A stretch of DNA of 6,122 bases from Pirellulaceae bacterium. GTDB lineage: Bacteria; Planctomycetota; Planctomycetia; Pirellulales; Pirellulaceae. Made by a program: the position numbers and the translations under genes. The stretch is taken from NCBI GenBank assembly GCA_013002105.1, contig JABDKS010000576.1, forward strand, positions 1 through 6,122, given 5' to 3'. Within the stretch, counting starts at the first letter, position 1. Every line of letters begins with the position of its first letter. Of this stretch, positions 1 to 6,122 are shown piece after piece. The notes under the pieces were generated by a model, which was given only the letters and a program-made list of their open reading frames with translations, did no database searches and was not told the origin of the DNA.

Positions 1-483
1 TTTGCAGCCGCGATGAGCAGCGTCGATACGTCGCTGAATTCCTCGGCGACGGTGTTTTTGAAAGACATTTATGGCCGTTACATCGATCGCGATGTCAGCG
101 AGCGACGGGCGATGCTTGTGCTGCGACTGGCGACCATCGCGATTGGCGTGATTGGGACCGGCGTGGCGCTGGCATTGATTGGCCAAAAAAGCATCTTGGA
201 TGCATGGTGGAAACTGCAGGGGATTTTTGCCGGCGGCATGTTGGGACTGTTTTTGCTGGGCATGGTGGCTCGTCGTGCGACAGGCGGTGCCGCTTTGGTC
301 GCAGTGATATTGGGAGTTGCGGTCATCGGCTGGATGACCTTCTATCCGACGATTGAGGCTCAACCGAGCTACCTGAGAAATCCGCTGCATGCCAATATGA
401 CGATCGTGATTGGGACGTTGACCATCTTTTTGGTTGGCTTGGGAATCAGTCGCCTATTCAAATCATTCGGCGGGTCAACGTAA
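1..483 (+). CDS. Sodium:solute symporter (SSS family), C-terminal fragment
   Basis: This is the last 160 residues of a membrane transporter that couples Na+ entry to uptake of a sugar, amino acid or carboxylate. The frame is open through the left edge (F-A-A-A precedes the first Met), so that Met is internal and the real start lies outside. The opening stretch, with an AAMSS-x-DTSLNS pattern followed by FLKDIYGRY, is the well-conserved SSS segment; the adjacent Ser-Ser (fragment residues 6-7) sits where family members such as PutP and vSGLT place the Na2 sodium ligands. Four hydrophobic helices follow at about residues 38-60, 72-90, 95-115 and 133-152, then a short polar tail. The substrate cannot be told from this part. 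The next gene follows on the same strand after 72 nt, which fits a transport/catabolism pair for one sugar, but a separate promoter is possible there. Confidence 0.88.
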   Translation, partial: FAAAMSSVDTSLNSSATVFLKDIYGRYIDRDVSERRAMLVLRLATIAIGVIGTGVALALIGQKSILDAWWKLQGIFAGGMLGLFLLGMVARRATGGAALVAVILGVAVIGWMTFYPTIEAQPSYLRNPLHANMTIVIGTLTIFLVGLGISRLFKSFGGST

Positions 484-508
484 GGCGGATCGGCGGTGGG
501 GAGGTTAC

Positions 509-528
509 AATTCTGACGTGTCAAAATT
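509..528. promoter_or_regulatory. Imperfect 20-bp palindrome upstream of the isomerase gene (candidate operator)
   Basis: Two 9-nt arms, AATTCTGAC and GTCAAAATT, are separated by GT and match in 8 of 9 positions (mismatch at 513/524). The site ends 27 nt before the start codon at 556, where a repressor or activator site would be expected. No regulator in the window can be linked to it. It could also be chance, and no convincing -35/-10 pair was found around it. Confidence 0.35.
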
Positions 529-555
529 CCGTTTCTCTGCCAGGATATTCAGTTC

Positions 556-1512
556 ATGCCTACTTCCCCATCCGTTCGCAGCCGCCGTCAGTTTCTCCAA
601 ACAACTGTTGCTGGGGTTGCCGCCACGGCGTTTCTGCCTCGGTTCGCCATGGCCGATCATCATGAGGGTGACGCACCGTTCAAAATTTCGTTGGCGGAGT
701 GGTCGCTGCACAGGACATTGCGTGACAAGTCAAAAAATCTAACGAATCTAGATTTTCCACGGGTGACCAAGGAAGAGTTTGGGATTGATGCGGTCGAGTA
801 TGTCAATCAGTTCTTTAAAGACAAGGCGACCGACACAAAGTATCTTTCGGACTTGAATCAGCGTTGCGACGACACCGGTGTAAAGAGTTTGTTGATTATG
901 GTCGATGGCGAGGGCCGACTGGGGGATCCTAATGCCGAGGCGCGAACCAAGGCGGTCGAGAATCATTACAAGTGGGTCGATGCTGCAAAGACCCTGGGAT
1001 GTCACAGTATCCGTGTCAACGCCGGCAGCCAGGGCGAGTACGCCGAGCAGCAAAAACTGGCTGCTGACGGTCTTCGTCGTGTCAGCGAGTATGCCAAGCC
1101 GCAAGGACTGAACGTGATCGTGGAAAACCACGGCGGGCTCAGTAGCAACGGTCAGTGGTTAGCAGGCACGATCAAGATGGTCGGAATGGACAACTGCGGA
1201 ACACTGCCCGACTTTGGGAATTTTCGCATCGGCAAAGATGAAATGTACGATCGTTATCAAGGCGTGAAGGAACTGATGCCATTTGCGAAAGCGGTCAGTG
1301 CGAAGTCGCACGACTTTGATGACGAGGGAAATGAGACGAACACCGATTTCTTTAAGATGATGGGCATTGTCTTGGAGCACGGCTATCACGGATACGTCGG
1401 GATTGAATACGAAGGCGGTAACGACAGCGAGTACGACGGGATCAAGAAGACGAAAGCGTTGCTCCAGCGCGTGGCGGCGTCTGTGAAAAAGAGTGCAAAA
1501 AAGGCAGGCTGA
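556..1512 (+). CDS. Tat-exported sugar phosphate isomerase/epimerase-like TIM-barrel protein
   Basis: A 318-residue protein of the xylose isomerase-like TIM-barrel (AP endonuclease family 2) superfamily, whose members isomerise or epimerise sugars using a divalent metal. A Tat signal is clear: RSRRQFLQ at residues 8-15, a hydrophobic stretch at 16-29, and a likely cleavage after AMA (residue 33) before DHHEGD. There is no lipobox, so the mature enzyme should be soluble outside the cytoplasmic membrane. The four expected metal ligands can be placed at E190 (in VENHG), D219 (in LPDFGNF), H252 (in KSHDFDD) and E284 (in GIEYEGG), with spacings like those of ketose 3-epimerases. The position of the second-shell His of tagatose 3-epimerase (DxxH) holds Asn (DFGN), so the substrate probably differs. 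The C terminus is Lys-rich. ATG at 556 is chosen because it gives a complete Tat signal; AGGA at 542-545 is a weak ribosome site. Calling it a sugar phosphate isomerase is only a family label: exported members may act on free or oxidised sugars. Confidence 0.88.
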   Translation: MPTSPSVRSRRQFLQTTVAGVAATAFLPRFAMADHHEGDAPFKISLAEWSLHRTLRDKSKNLTNLDFPRVTKEEFGIDAVEYVNQFFKDKATDTKYLSDLNQRCDDTGVKSLLIMVDGEGRLGDPNAEARTKAVENHYKWVDAAKTLGCHSIRVNAGSQGEYAEQQKLAADGLRRVSEYAKPQGLNVIVENHGGLSSNGQWLAGTIKMVGMDNCGTLPDFGNFRIGKDEMYDRYQGVKELMPFAKAVSAKSHDFDDEGNETNTDFFKMMGIVLEHGYHGYVGIEYEGGNDSEYDGIKKTKALLQRVAASVKKSAKKAG

Positions 1513-1591
1513 CCCGCGGGTGTGTAGCGCCAAGCACTTTCAAAGTTCTCGCCAGAACAGGTGCTCGCAGGCGATCTGGTAACTAGCGATT

Positions 1592-1618
1592 GGGCGAAGC
1601 GGCGCGTCCGCTTTGCCT
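1592..1618. terminator. GC-rich hairpin between convergent genes (possible terminator)
   Basis: Arms GGCGAAGCGG (1593-1602) and CCGCTTTGCC (1608-1617) form a 10-bp stem with one G·U pair and a 5-nt loop; a further G·U pair extends it to 1592/1618. It lies in the 168-nt gap between the isomerase gene (ending 1512) and the convergent DUF4159 gene (ending 1681). Neither side has a proper U-tract, only TTCTCGTTT downstream on the + strand, so intrinsic termination is uncertain. The rest of this gap shows nothing else I can support. Confidence 0.4.
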
Positions 1619-1680
1619 TCTCGTTTGCAGCGACAGTCGGAATTCACACACGTTGGCAAGAATCCAAGTGATTGGGCGGC

Positions 1681-2688
1681 TCAATGCGTCATCGCGTAGG
1701 TGATGATATTGATTCCCAGCGGATACGAAACACGAACGCTGTAGTCACGGAAGTATTCCTCGTTGTCGCCTTCACGTTCCCAGCCGTCGCCGATGTCGTT
1801 GTTATGGCACATCAGTGCCATCAGTCGGCCCGCATCATCAAAGTAGCCCCAGAAATGCGGTTCCTCGTCGCCTTGGGGGTCACCGTGCCAGTATTCAAAC
1901 GTGTAACCACGCTGCCAGGCACGGATGCTGGGGACTTGTGGCTTGGTTTTTAAGTGATAGACGATGTGAAAGATCTCGTGGTCCCGAGAAAGTTCGCGCG
2001 GTTTTCGATTCGGAAACACTTTCTCCATTTCACGCCGCACATTTTCCCATCCACCTGGGGCCCAGAAGTCGTCCGCCATGATGAAACCGCCGTTAAGCAG
2101 ATAACGACGCATCGCTTCTGCCTCGCCAGCACTCAGTGACATGTTGCCAACGTTGGACATGTAGGCGAATGGATAATCCAAAAGCTTGGGATCGATCATG
2201 TCGATGACGACGCCATTGGGATCCACTTTCATCGATGTCAATTGATGCAAGCGAACGGAAAAATTCCAATCGCAATCGGGGAAATCGTTGTCCCAGGCAC
2301 GTCCGCGAAAACCGTAGCCCGACGCGGAGGAATATCGAATTCGGGCGAAGGTAAAGACATCGTCGGGAAAGCGTGGGTCTTTTTCCCAAGTGGGATAAGA
2401 GCTGCGGTCCGGCGGTGCCCGGTAACCTCCCCGACCTCCGCCAAAACCGCCACGGTCTGAACCGCCACGCTGCTGCGCCATCATCGTTTCCGCGACCACC
2501 GTTGTCGGCGACGACATTTCTGAGTGAGCCGACATCGAACGAACATTCGCTGTTGCGACTGCCGCATCCTTACCAATTGGTGACCAAAGGAACCCGCGAT
2601 CGAGTCCGCTGGCACACAGTACCGTCGCGACCGATCCGGAGATCAACAAGGCAGGCAGCTTGCCGCATGATGATTTCCAATGACTCAT
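1681..2688 (-). CDS. DUF4159 domain-containing protein, probably exported
   Basis: A 335-residue protein of unknown function. From its N terminus: a short Lys-containing start and hydrophobic segment (residues about 11-28, LPALLISGSVATVLCASG), a variable linker, a Gly/Arg-rich stretch (about 74-90), then a DUF4159 domain from about 110 to the end. Domain features visible are FTFARIRYSS at the start, a central LLNGGFIMADDFW block, the VFPNRKP and RDHEIFHIVYHL blocks, and a terminal NIITYAMTH. DUF4159 has been related to glutamine amidotransferase-like folds, but no catalytic activity is established and I see no obvious nucleophile motif. The hydrophobic segment suggests secretion or an inner-membrane anchor; the Cys in VLC does not make a good lipobox. 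The ATG at 2688 is chosen because it puts this segment at the N terminus; an in-frame ATG at 2772 would add 28 residues without signal character. It lies 155 nt downstream of xylB on the same strand and could be co-transcribed, but it may have its own promoter. Confidence 0.82.
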   Translation of the reverse strand: MSHWKSSCGKLPALLISGSVATVLCASGLDRGFLWSPIGKDAAVATANVRSMSAHSEMSSPTTVVAETMMAQQRGGSDRGGFGGGRGGYRAPPDRSSYPTWEKDPRFPDDVFTFARIRYSSASGYGFRGRAWDNDFPDCDWNFSVRLHQLTSMKVDPNGVVIDMIDPKLLDYPFAYMSNVGNMSLSAGEAEAMRRYLLNGGFIMADDFWAPGGWENVRREMEKVFPNRKPRELSRDHEIFHIVYHLKTKPQVPSIRAWQRGYTFEYWHGDPQGDEEPHFWGYFDDAGRLMALMCHNNDIGDGWEREGDNEEYFRDYSVRVSYPLGINIITYAMTH

Positions 2689-2843
2689 GGTCGTGTCTGC
2701 CTGATTGCGACAATGTCCGCTGGGTTTACTCAGGAATCGATATCCAACGCAAGTTAACGGCGTCGATGCCATCCCGTAGGTTCAACCCGCCAGCAATGCG
2801 TGGGTTTCGCAAACAGGAAGGGAGGTTGCTGCAAAAGTCGTTG

Positions 2844-4370
2844 TTACTTGGATTGAAAGCACGCCAGTTCGGCCATTGAATCTTTCAGTTGCCCGTAAAG
2901 TTGCTGATAGATCGGGAAGAGTTGGTTGTAGTTTTTGACGGCAGTACGGTCCGGCGCGGTTTGATCGGCGATTTCGATGGTTGCAGCGCAAGCCGATTCG
3001 ACCGATTTGTAGGCTCCGTCGCCCACCGCAGCCAGCAGTGCGACCCCGTAGGCAGGCCCCTGTTCGACCTTGAGTGTCGTAATTTTTTTGCCAAAGACGT
3101 CGGCCTGCATTTGACGCCAGAACGGATTCTTGCTGCCACCGCCCGAGGCTCGGATTTGCCGAACGGGGACATCGAGTGACTGGATGATGTCCAACGAATC
3201 ACGCAGGGCGAAGGTGATGCCCTCCATGACGCTTCGCGTCATGTGCCCCCGTCGATGGGTCAGATTGAGTCCGACAAAACTGCCTCGTGCGTTGGGGTCT
3301 GCGTGCGGGGTACGTTCTCCATTGAGGTAGGGCAAGAACAGTAAACCGTTGCTGCCGGCATTGACGCGGGCGGCTTCGACAGTTGCAGCTTCGTAGCGTT
3401 TATTGTCACTGATATTCGCCAGTCCTTGAATCACATTATCCACCCACCATTGCAAGGATCCGCCGCTGGTCAGATTGACGCCCATCATGTGCCACTTGCC
3501 GTTGACGGCATGACAGAAGGTATGCAAGCGTCCGGATGCGTCGTATTGAGGTTCATCACTGTGAACAAACATAACGCCGCTGGTTCCGATGGAAGTGCTC
3601 AGGATCCCCTTTTTGACCACACCATTACCGACGGCACCGGCGGCGCAATCCCCTGCTCCGCCGACCACTTTGCAGTCGGTCGTCAAACCAAGTTTTGCCG
3701 CCGCGCTGGCGGTCAAGGTTCCTGTGACTTCATCGCTTTCGACGACGCTTGGCAGCAGTGACGCGTCGAGATCGAGTTTCCCAAGTAGCTTTTTGGACCA
3801 ATTGCGTTTGACCACATCGAGCAACAGTGTTCCGCTCGCGTCGCTTACTTCGGTTACATAATCGCCGATGAGTCGTCGGCGAATTTCGTCCTTGGGTAAA
3901 AGAACTTTCGCCAGCTTGTCGAAGTTGCGTTTTTCTCGGTTGCGTAGCCAAAGGATCTTGGGGGCTTGAAAGCCCGTCAGCGCCGGATTGGCCACCATCT
4001 TTATCAGGGCGTTTCTGCCACCGGCGGCCGATGTAATTTCGTCACACTCGGCGGCCGTGCGTTGGTCGTTCCAAAGAAGTGCGGGCCGAATCACGCGGTC
4101 TTTTTTGTCCAGGAACACCGAACCGTGCATTTGGCCGCTCAAGCCGATGGCTTTGATATCACGCGGTTTCAGCTTGGCCTTTTTGACGACGGATCGGACC
4201 GTTTTTACAGTTGCGTTCCACCAATCTTCGGGGTCTTGCTGCGTCCAGCCCGGTTTGGGTTGTTGCATTGGATAGTCAACGTTGGATTCGGCCCGTACGG
4301 TGCCTGCCTCGTTGATCAGCAGTGTTTTGGTGCCACTGGTGCCGATGTCGATTCCCAGATAATGACTCAT
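2844..4370 (-). CDS. xylB: Xylulokinase
   Basis: Phosphorylates D-xylulose with ATP to D-xylulose 5-phosphate in the cytoplasm, feeding xylose into the pentose phosphate pathway. The 508-residue length matches full-length FGGY-family xylulokinases. Seen in order: the N-terminal phosphate-binding loop DIGTSGTK (residues 8-15); the sugar-binding QMHG (80-83), characteristic of xylulokinases rather than glycerol kinases; LLWNDQR (98-104); LLPKDEIRRRLIGDYVTEVSDASGT (157-181, an E where many relatives have an aromatic residue); the catalytic Asp at 241 in GGAGDCAAGAVG; the second ATP-site block STSIGTSG (258-265); and the C-terminal ASGGGSKNPFWRQ block (408-420). Nothing essential is missing. The ATG start places the phosphate loop at the usual distance; only a weak GGAA lies 5 nt upstream of it. 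It is divergent from the solute-binding lipoprotein gene across 223 nt. No xylA is in the window, so xylulose would have to come from an isomerase coded elsewhere. Confidence 0.96.
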   Translation of the reverse strand: MSHYLGIDIGTSGTKTLLINEAGTVRAESNVDYPMQQPKPGWTQQDPEDWWNATVKTVRSVVKKAKLKPRDIKAIGLSGQMHGSVFLDKKDRVIRPALLWNDQRTAAECDEITSAAGGRNALIKMVANPALTGFQAPKILWLRNREKRNFDKLAKVLLPKDEIRRRLIGDYVTEVSDASGTLLLDVVKRNWSKKLLGKLDLDASLLPSVVESDEVTGTLTASAAAKLGLTTDCKVVGGAGDCAAGAVGNGVVKKGILSTSIGTSGVMFVHSDEPQYDASGRLHTFCHAVNGKWHMMGVNLTSGGSLQWWVDNVIQGLANISDNKRYEAATVEAARVNAGSNGLLFLPYLNGERTPHADPNARGSFVGLNLTHRRGHMTRSVMEGITFALRDSLDIIQSLDVPVRQIRASGGGSKNPFWRQMQADVFGKKITTLKVEQGPAYGVALLAAVGDGAYKSVESACAATIEIADQTAPDRTAVKNYNQLFPIYQQLYGQLKDSMAELACFQSK

Positions 4371-4499
4371 GCTTTTTCCGTCGTCAGTTGGTGCTAAGTA
4401 CTACAAACAAGTCGGGGATGGTTGAACAGGCACTGACACGCGTGCGTAACGAGTAGCGTTGCTGCGGACGCGGTCTCCGTCGAGATCAAGCGGCTTGTG

Positions 4500-4524
4500 C
4501 CGGACGTTAGAATAGAACGTCTGG
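4500..4524. promoter_or_regulatory. 25-bp inverted repeat in the xylB / binding-protein divergent region (candidate operator)
   Basis: Arms CCGGACGTT (4500-4508) and AACGTCTGG (4516-4524) match in 8 of 9 positions, the exception being a G·T pair at 4502/4522, around an AT-rich 7-nt centre AGAATAG. The site lies 69 nt before the lipoprotein start and 129 nt from the xylB start, within the only region that can hold promoters for both genes. The centre contains TAGAAT, close to a -10 box, but no fitting -35 was seen. This form suits a dimeric sugar-responsive regulator; a hairpin in the lipoprotein mRNA leader is the alternative. Confidence 0.42.
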
Positions 4525-4593
4525 AAACGGTTTGGAGTAAATACCCGACCACTGATTCGTCCCAGCCTGCCCTTTGAATGTCGAGCGATCGCT

Positions 4594-5916
4594 GTGCCCC
4601 AAGATGTGACAAAGTATAACCGCAGAGAGATGTTGGCGGCGGCTGGTGTCGCCACGTTGGCTATTGGCTGCGGGAAAAAAGACGACCCAGAGGAGGCGAC
4701 GACGCCAGCGCGCAGCGAGGTGCCACTGAGGGTCTTGTGGGTCGGTGCCGAGGCCGACGCACAAACCGTCCAACGAGCCTGGGCCGCTGTGCGGTCACAA
4801 CCGCTGAAAATGGACGTTGTCTCGCTCCAGCGAGACAATCCAGTGGGTGTCGTCGAGGCCGTGTTGGATAAGTACAAACGCATCGACGTTTTGGTCTATC
4901 CGTTGTTGGCCACGGGAGAATTGAGTCGGGCACTGGCGCTCGTTCCGCTGAGCGACGACGACGTGGACTCGGTTGAGGACGAATTGGGGCGGTTGTTGCC
5001 GACCGTTCGGAATGGGGCGGCACAGTTTGCCGGTGAATTTGTAGCAACCCCGATCGGTGCCCGCTTGCCCGCGTTGCTGTCGACCAATGAAATCGATTCG
5101 ATGTCGTCGTGGACAGAGTATCATCGCTGGGTTGATACCGAACTGTCGGGCCAGGCGGCGGAGCCACTGTCGCCAGGTTGGGCAGGAGCGATGTTTCTGT
5201 GGCGGGCCGCCACGACGATCCAGGGGGAATGGCTGTTTGATCGCGATGGATTGAAACCGCTGGTCGCGGACGAAGAATATGTCGACGTGCTGACACAGAT
5301 GGTCGAAACGGCAAAACGGTACACCGGCGAACGAAAATCACCTGCGGAGATTTGGAACCAACTCCGCGGCGGTCAACTGAGAGGCGGAATCGGTTTTCCC
5401 GGCACGGGCGAACAGGTCGCACAGGCGGAAGTCGACGTCAACATCAGTGACTTGCCCGGAGCAGCTGACACGAGTCGGGTCCTATTGGATCCTTTTGCGA
5501 TGGTCGCATCGATTTCGTCGGGATGTCGGCAAAGCAATGCATCCAAAGACTTGATGAATTGGATGTCCGGAGGCGAAGGAAGTGAAAGTCTGCGAAGCCA
5601 AGTTGACGCGATCACCGTAACGAGGTCGGCACCGGCGGAGCGTCGTTTTGAATCGCGGCAAGCGAGCAGTGATGGGTACGAGCGGTGGCTGCGCGAACGT
5701 TTAACCAAACGGCTCTCGTTGCCGACGCTGCAGTTGTTGGCGGCTGATGAGTATTACGCGGTACTGGAGCAGCAGATCGGCAGCGCGATCGCTGGCGATC
5801 GTCGTCCCGCCGAGGCGTTGGGCGAATTGGCGGCGGCTTGGAGCAAGTTGCATCAACGATTGGACGTCCAAGAGCAATCGCGGACATGGCGACGGGCTCA
5901 AGGCATGCGAGCCTGA
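4594..5916 (+). CDS. Tat-type lipoprotein, family 1 extracellular solute (sugar)-binding protein
   Basis: A 440-residue ABC-type substrate-binding protein, expected to capture a sugar or oligosaccharide outside the cytoplasmic membrane. The N terminus has twin arginines (R10-R11 in YNRREML), a short hydrophobic core and a lipobox-like LAIGC with Cys26, so it is probably a Tat-exported lipoprotein. Family features: first lobe beta-strand VPLRVLWVG (43-51); DVLVYPL (98-104); FVATPIGARLPALLSTNEID (149-168), where family members read out the ligand site; SSWTEYHRW (171-179); the helical WAGAMFLWRAATT (196-208); GLKPLVADEEYVDVL (219-233); IWNQLRGGQLRGGIGFPG (253-270); and the C-terminal EYYAVLEQQIGSAIAGDRRPAEAL (386-409), typical of sugar binders. 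The sugar cannot be named. The frame is closed upstream by a TAG at 4513-4515, leaving GTG at 4594 as the first normal start; GTG at 4606 is the alternative and also keeps the signal. No permease or ATPase follows: the next gene is convergent. Confidence 0.8.
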   Translation: MPQDVTKYNRREMLAAAGVATLAIGCGKKDDPEEATTPARSEVPLRVLWVGAEADAQTVQRAWAAVRSQPLKMDVVSLQRDNPVGVVEAVLDKYKRIDVLVYPLLATGELSRALALVPLSDDDVDSVEDELGRLLPTVRNGAAQFAGEFVATPIGARLPALLSTNEIDSMSSWTEYHRWVDTELSGQAAEPLSPGWAGAMFLWRAATTIQGEWLFDRDGLKPLVADEEYVDVLTQMVETAKRYTGERKSPAEIWNQLRGGQLRGGIGFPGTGEQVAQAEVDVNISDLPGAADTSRVLLDPFAMVASISSGCRQSNASKDLMNWMSGGEGSESLRSQVDAITVTRSAPAERRFESRQASSDGYERWLRERLTKRLSLPTLQLLAADEYYAVLEQQIGSAIAGDRRPAEALGELAAAWSKLHQRLDVQEQSRTWRRAQGMRA

Positions 5917-5938
5917 CGGTGCCGCTTTGGTGCATCAA

Positions 5939-5967
5939 AAAACCACGTGCTGGTGACACGTGGTTTT
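5939..5967. terminator. Bidirectional intrinsic terminator
   Basis: Arms AAAACCACGTG (5939-5949) and CACGTGGTTTT (5957-5967) form a perfect 11-bp stem with a 7-nt loop. The core is GC-rich at its top and flanked by an A-run (5937-5942) on one side and TTTT (5964-5967) on the other, so transcripts from either strand end in a short U-tract. ATC at 5934-5936 and GAT at 5968-5970 could extend the stem past a two-A bulge. It sits between the stop codons of two convergent genes (5916 and 5994), where a shared terminator is expected. Confidence 0.85.
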
Positions 5968-5993
5968 GATGGTTGGATGGTCGATTGCAGCGA

Positions 5994-6122
5994 CTAGTCT
6001 TCCTTTTTCGCCGAAGCGGTTTCTGCTTCGTTTTGATCGGCTGCATCGGTGGATTCGGCCTCTGGCTTTTCGGCCTTTGGTTCATCCTCGGAAGCGGGCT
6101 GGTCATCCTCGAACGATGGCTT
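5994..6122 (-). CDS. C-terminal tail of an unidentified acidic protein (partial)
   Basis: The last 42 codons of a - strand gene that enters from the right edge and stops with TAG at 5994-5996. The visible part is extremely polar: rich in Glu, Ala, Asp, Pro and Lys, with patterns such as FEDDQPASEDEPKAEKPEAE and a terminal SAKKED, and no hydrophobic run after the first few residues. Such low-complexity acidic tails are usually disordered extensions of a folded domain. I do not recognise the protein. That it is real coding rests on the open frame, the biased but protein-like composition, and the convergent terminator placed right after its stop. Confidence 0.6.
   Translation of the reverse strand, partial: KPSFEDDQPASEDEPKAEKPEAESTDAADQNEAETASAKKED

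Noticed and set aside
1588..1678. Direct repeat GATTGGGCG (1588-1596 and 1670-1678) in the convergent gap, considered as an attachment site or element end.
   Set aside because: Nine bases is too short, no mobile-element gene lies nearby, and neither flank is disrupted.
2689..2772. The 28-codon in-frame N-terminal extension of the DUF4159 gene.
   Set aside because: It would put Cys/Arg/His-rich sequence before the hydrophobic signal segment; the ATG at 2688 gives a more normal exported protein.
2689..2843. Nested short complementary segments (CAGCAA...TTGCTG around TGCG...CGCA) between xylB and the DUF4159 gene, considered as an intercistronic terminator or processing hairpin.
   Set aside because: Stems are only 4-6 bp with long loops and no U-tract; nothing else recognisable lies in this gap.
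3426..3761. A 111-codon + strand open frame inside xylB.
   Set aside because: It lies antisense to strongly conserved xylulokinase motifs and has no recognisable protein features; an antisense shadow of xylB.
4437..4444. CACGCGTG palindrome in the divergent region, considered as an operator half.
   Set aside because: It is only 8 bp, does not extend outward, and is expected fairly often in GC-rich DNA; the 25-bp inverted repeat is the better candidate.
4578..4619. A 13-codon ATG-initiated reading frame overlapping the GTG start of the lipoprotein gene, possibly a leader peptide.
   Set aside because: It has no ribosome-binding site and no run of regulatory codons, and it overlaps the downstream start out of frame; most likely chance.
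4661..5422. A 253-codon - strand open frame antisense to the solute-binding lipoprotein gene.
   Set aside because: Its product is Arg/Pro/Ser-rich without domains, as expected for the complement of a GC-rich gene; the + strand frame carries a signal peptide and family motifs.

Overview
The window looks like chromosome of a planctomycete, most likely a Rhodopirellula/Pirellulaceae relative. This is an inference from four things: moderate-to-high GC, a Tat-exported sugar isomerase-like TIM-barrel protein, a secreted DUF4159 protein with a Gly/Arg-rich leader, and start sites with weak or no Shine-Dalgarno sequence. No rRNA, tRNA, CRISPR array, insertion sequence or phage gene is visible. No stretch without a gene exceeds 300 bases.

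Layout, left to right. (1) The C-terminal part of a sodium:solute symporter (SSS family), cut by the left edge, + strand. (2) After a 72-nt gap holding a near-perfect 20-bp palindrome, a Tat-exported TIM-barrel sugar isomerase/epimerase-like protein, + strand. (3) A 168-nt convergent gap with a GC-rich hairpin. (4) A DUF4159 protein with an N-terminal hydrophobic segment, - strand. (5) Upstream of it on the same strand, separated by 155 nt, a complete xylulokinase gene, xylB. (6) A 223-nt divergent intergenic region with a 25-bp inverted repeat and a 10-bp palindrome touching the next start codon. (7) A Tat-type lipoprotein of the ABC sugar-binding (family 1 extracellular solute-binding) type, + strand. 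(8) A strong bidirectional terminator hairpin. (9) The acidic C-terminal tail of an unidentified - strand gene cut by the right edge.

The common theme is probably carbohydrate uptake and catabolism. A symporter and an exported isomerase-like enzyme lie side by side. A cytoplasmic xylulokinase is divergently paired with a sugar-binding lipoprotein. No xylose isomerase (xylA), ABC permease/ATPase or transcription regulator lies in the window, so any pathway is only partly visible. I see no clear evidence of an undescribed system. The best leads are the two inverted repeats in likely promoter regions, the exported isomerase-like enzyme, the binding lipoprotein without an adjacent permease, and the DUF4159 protein beside xylB.
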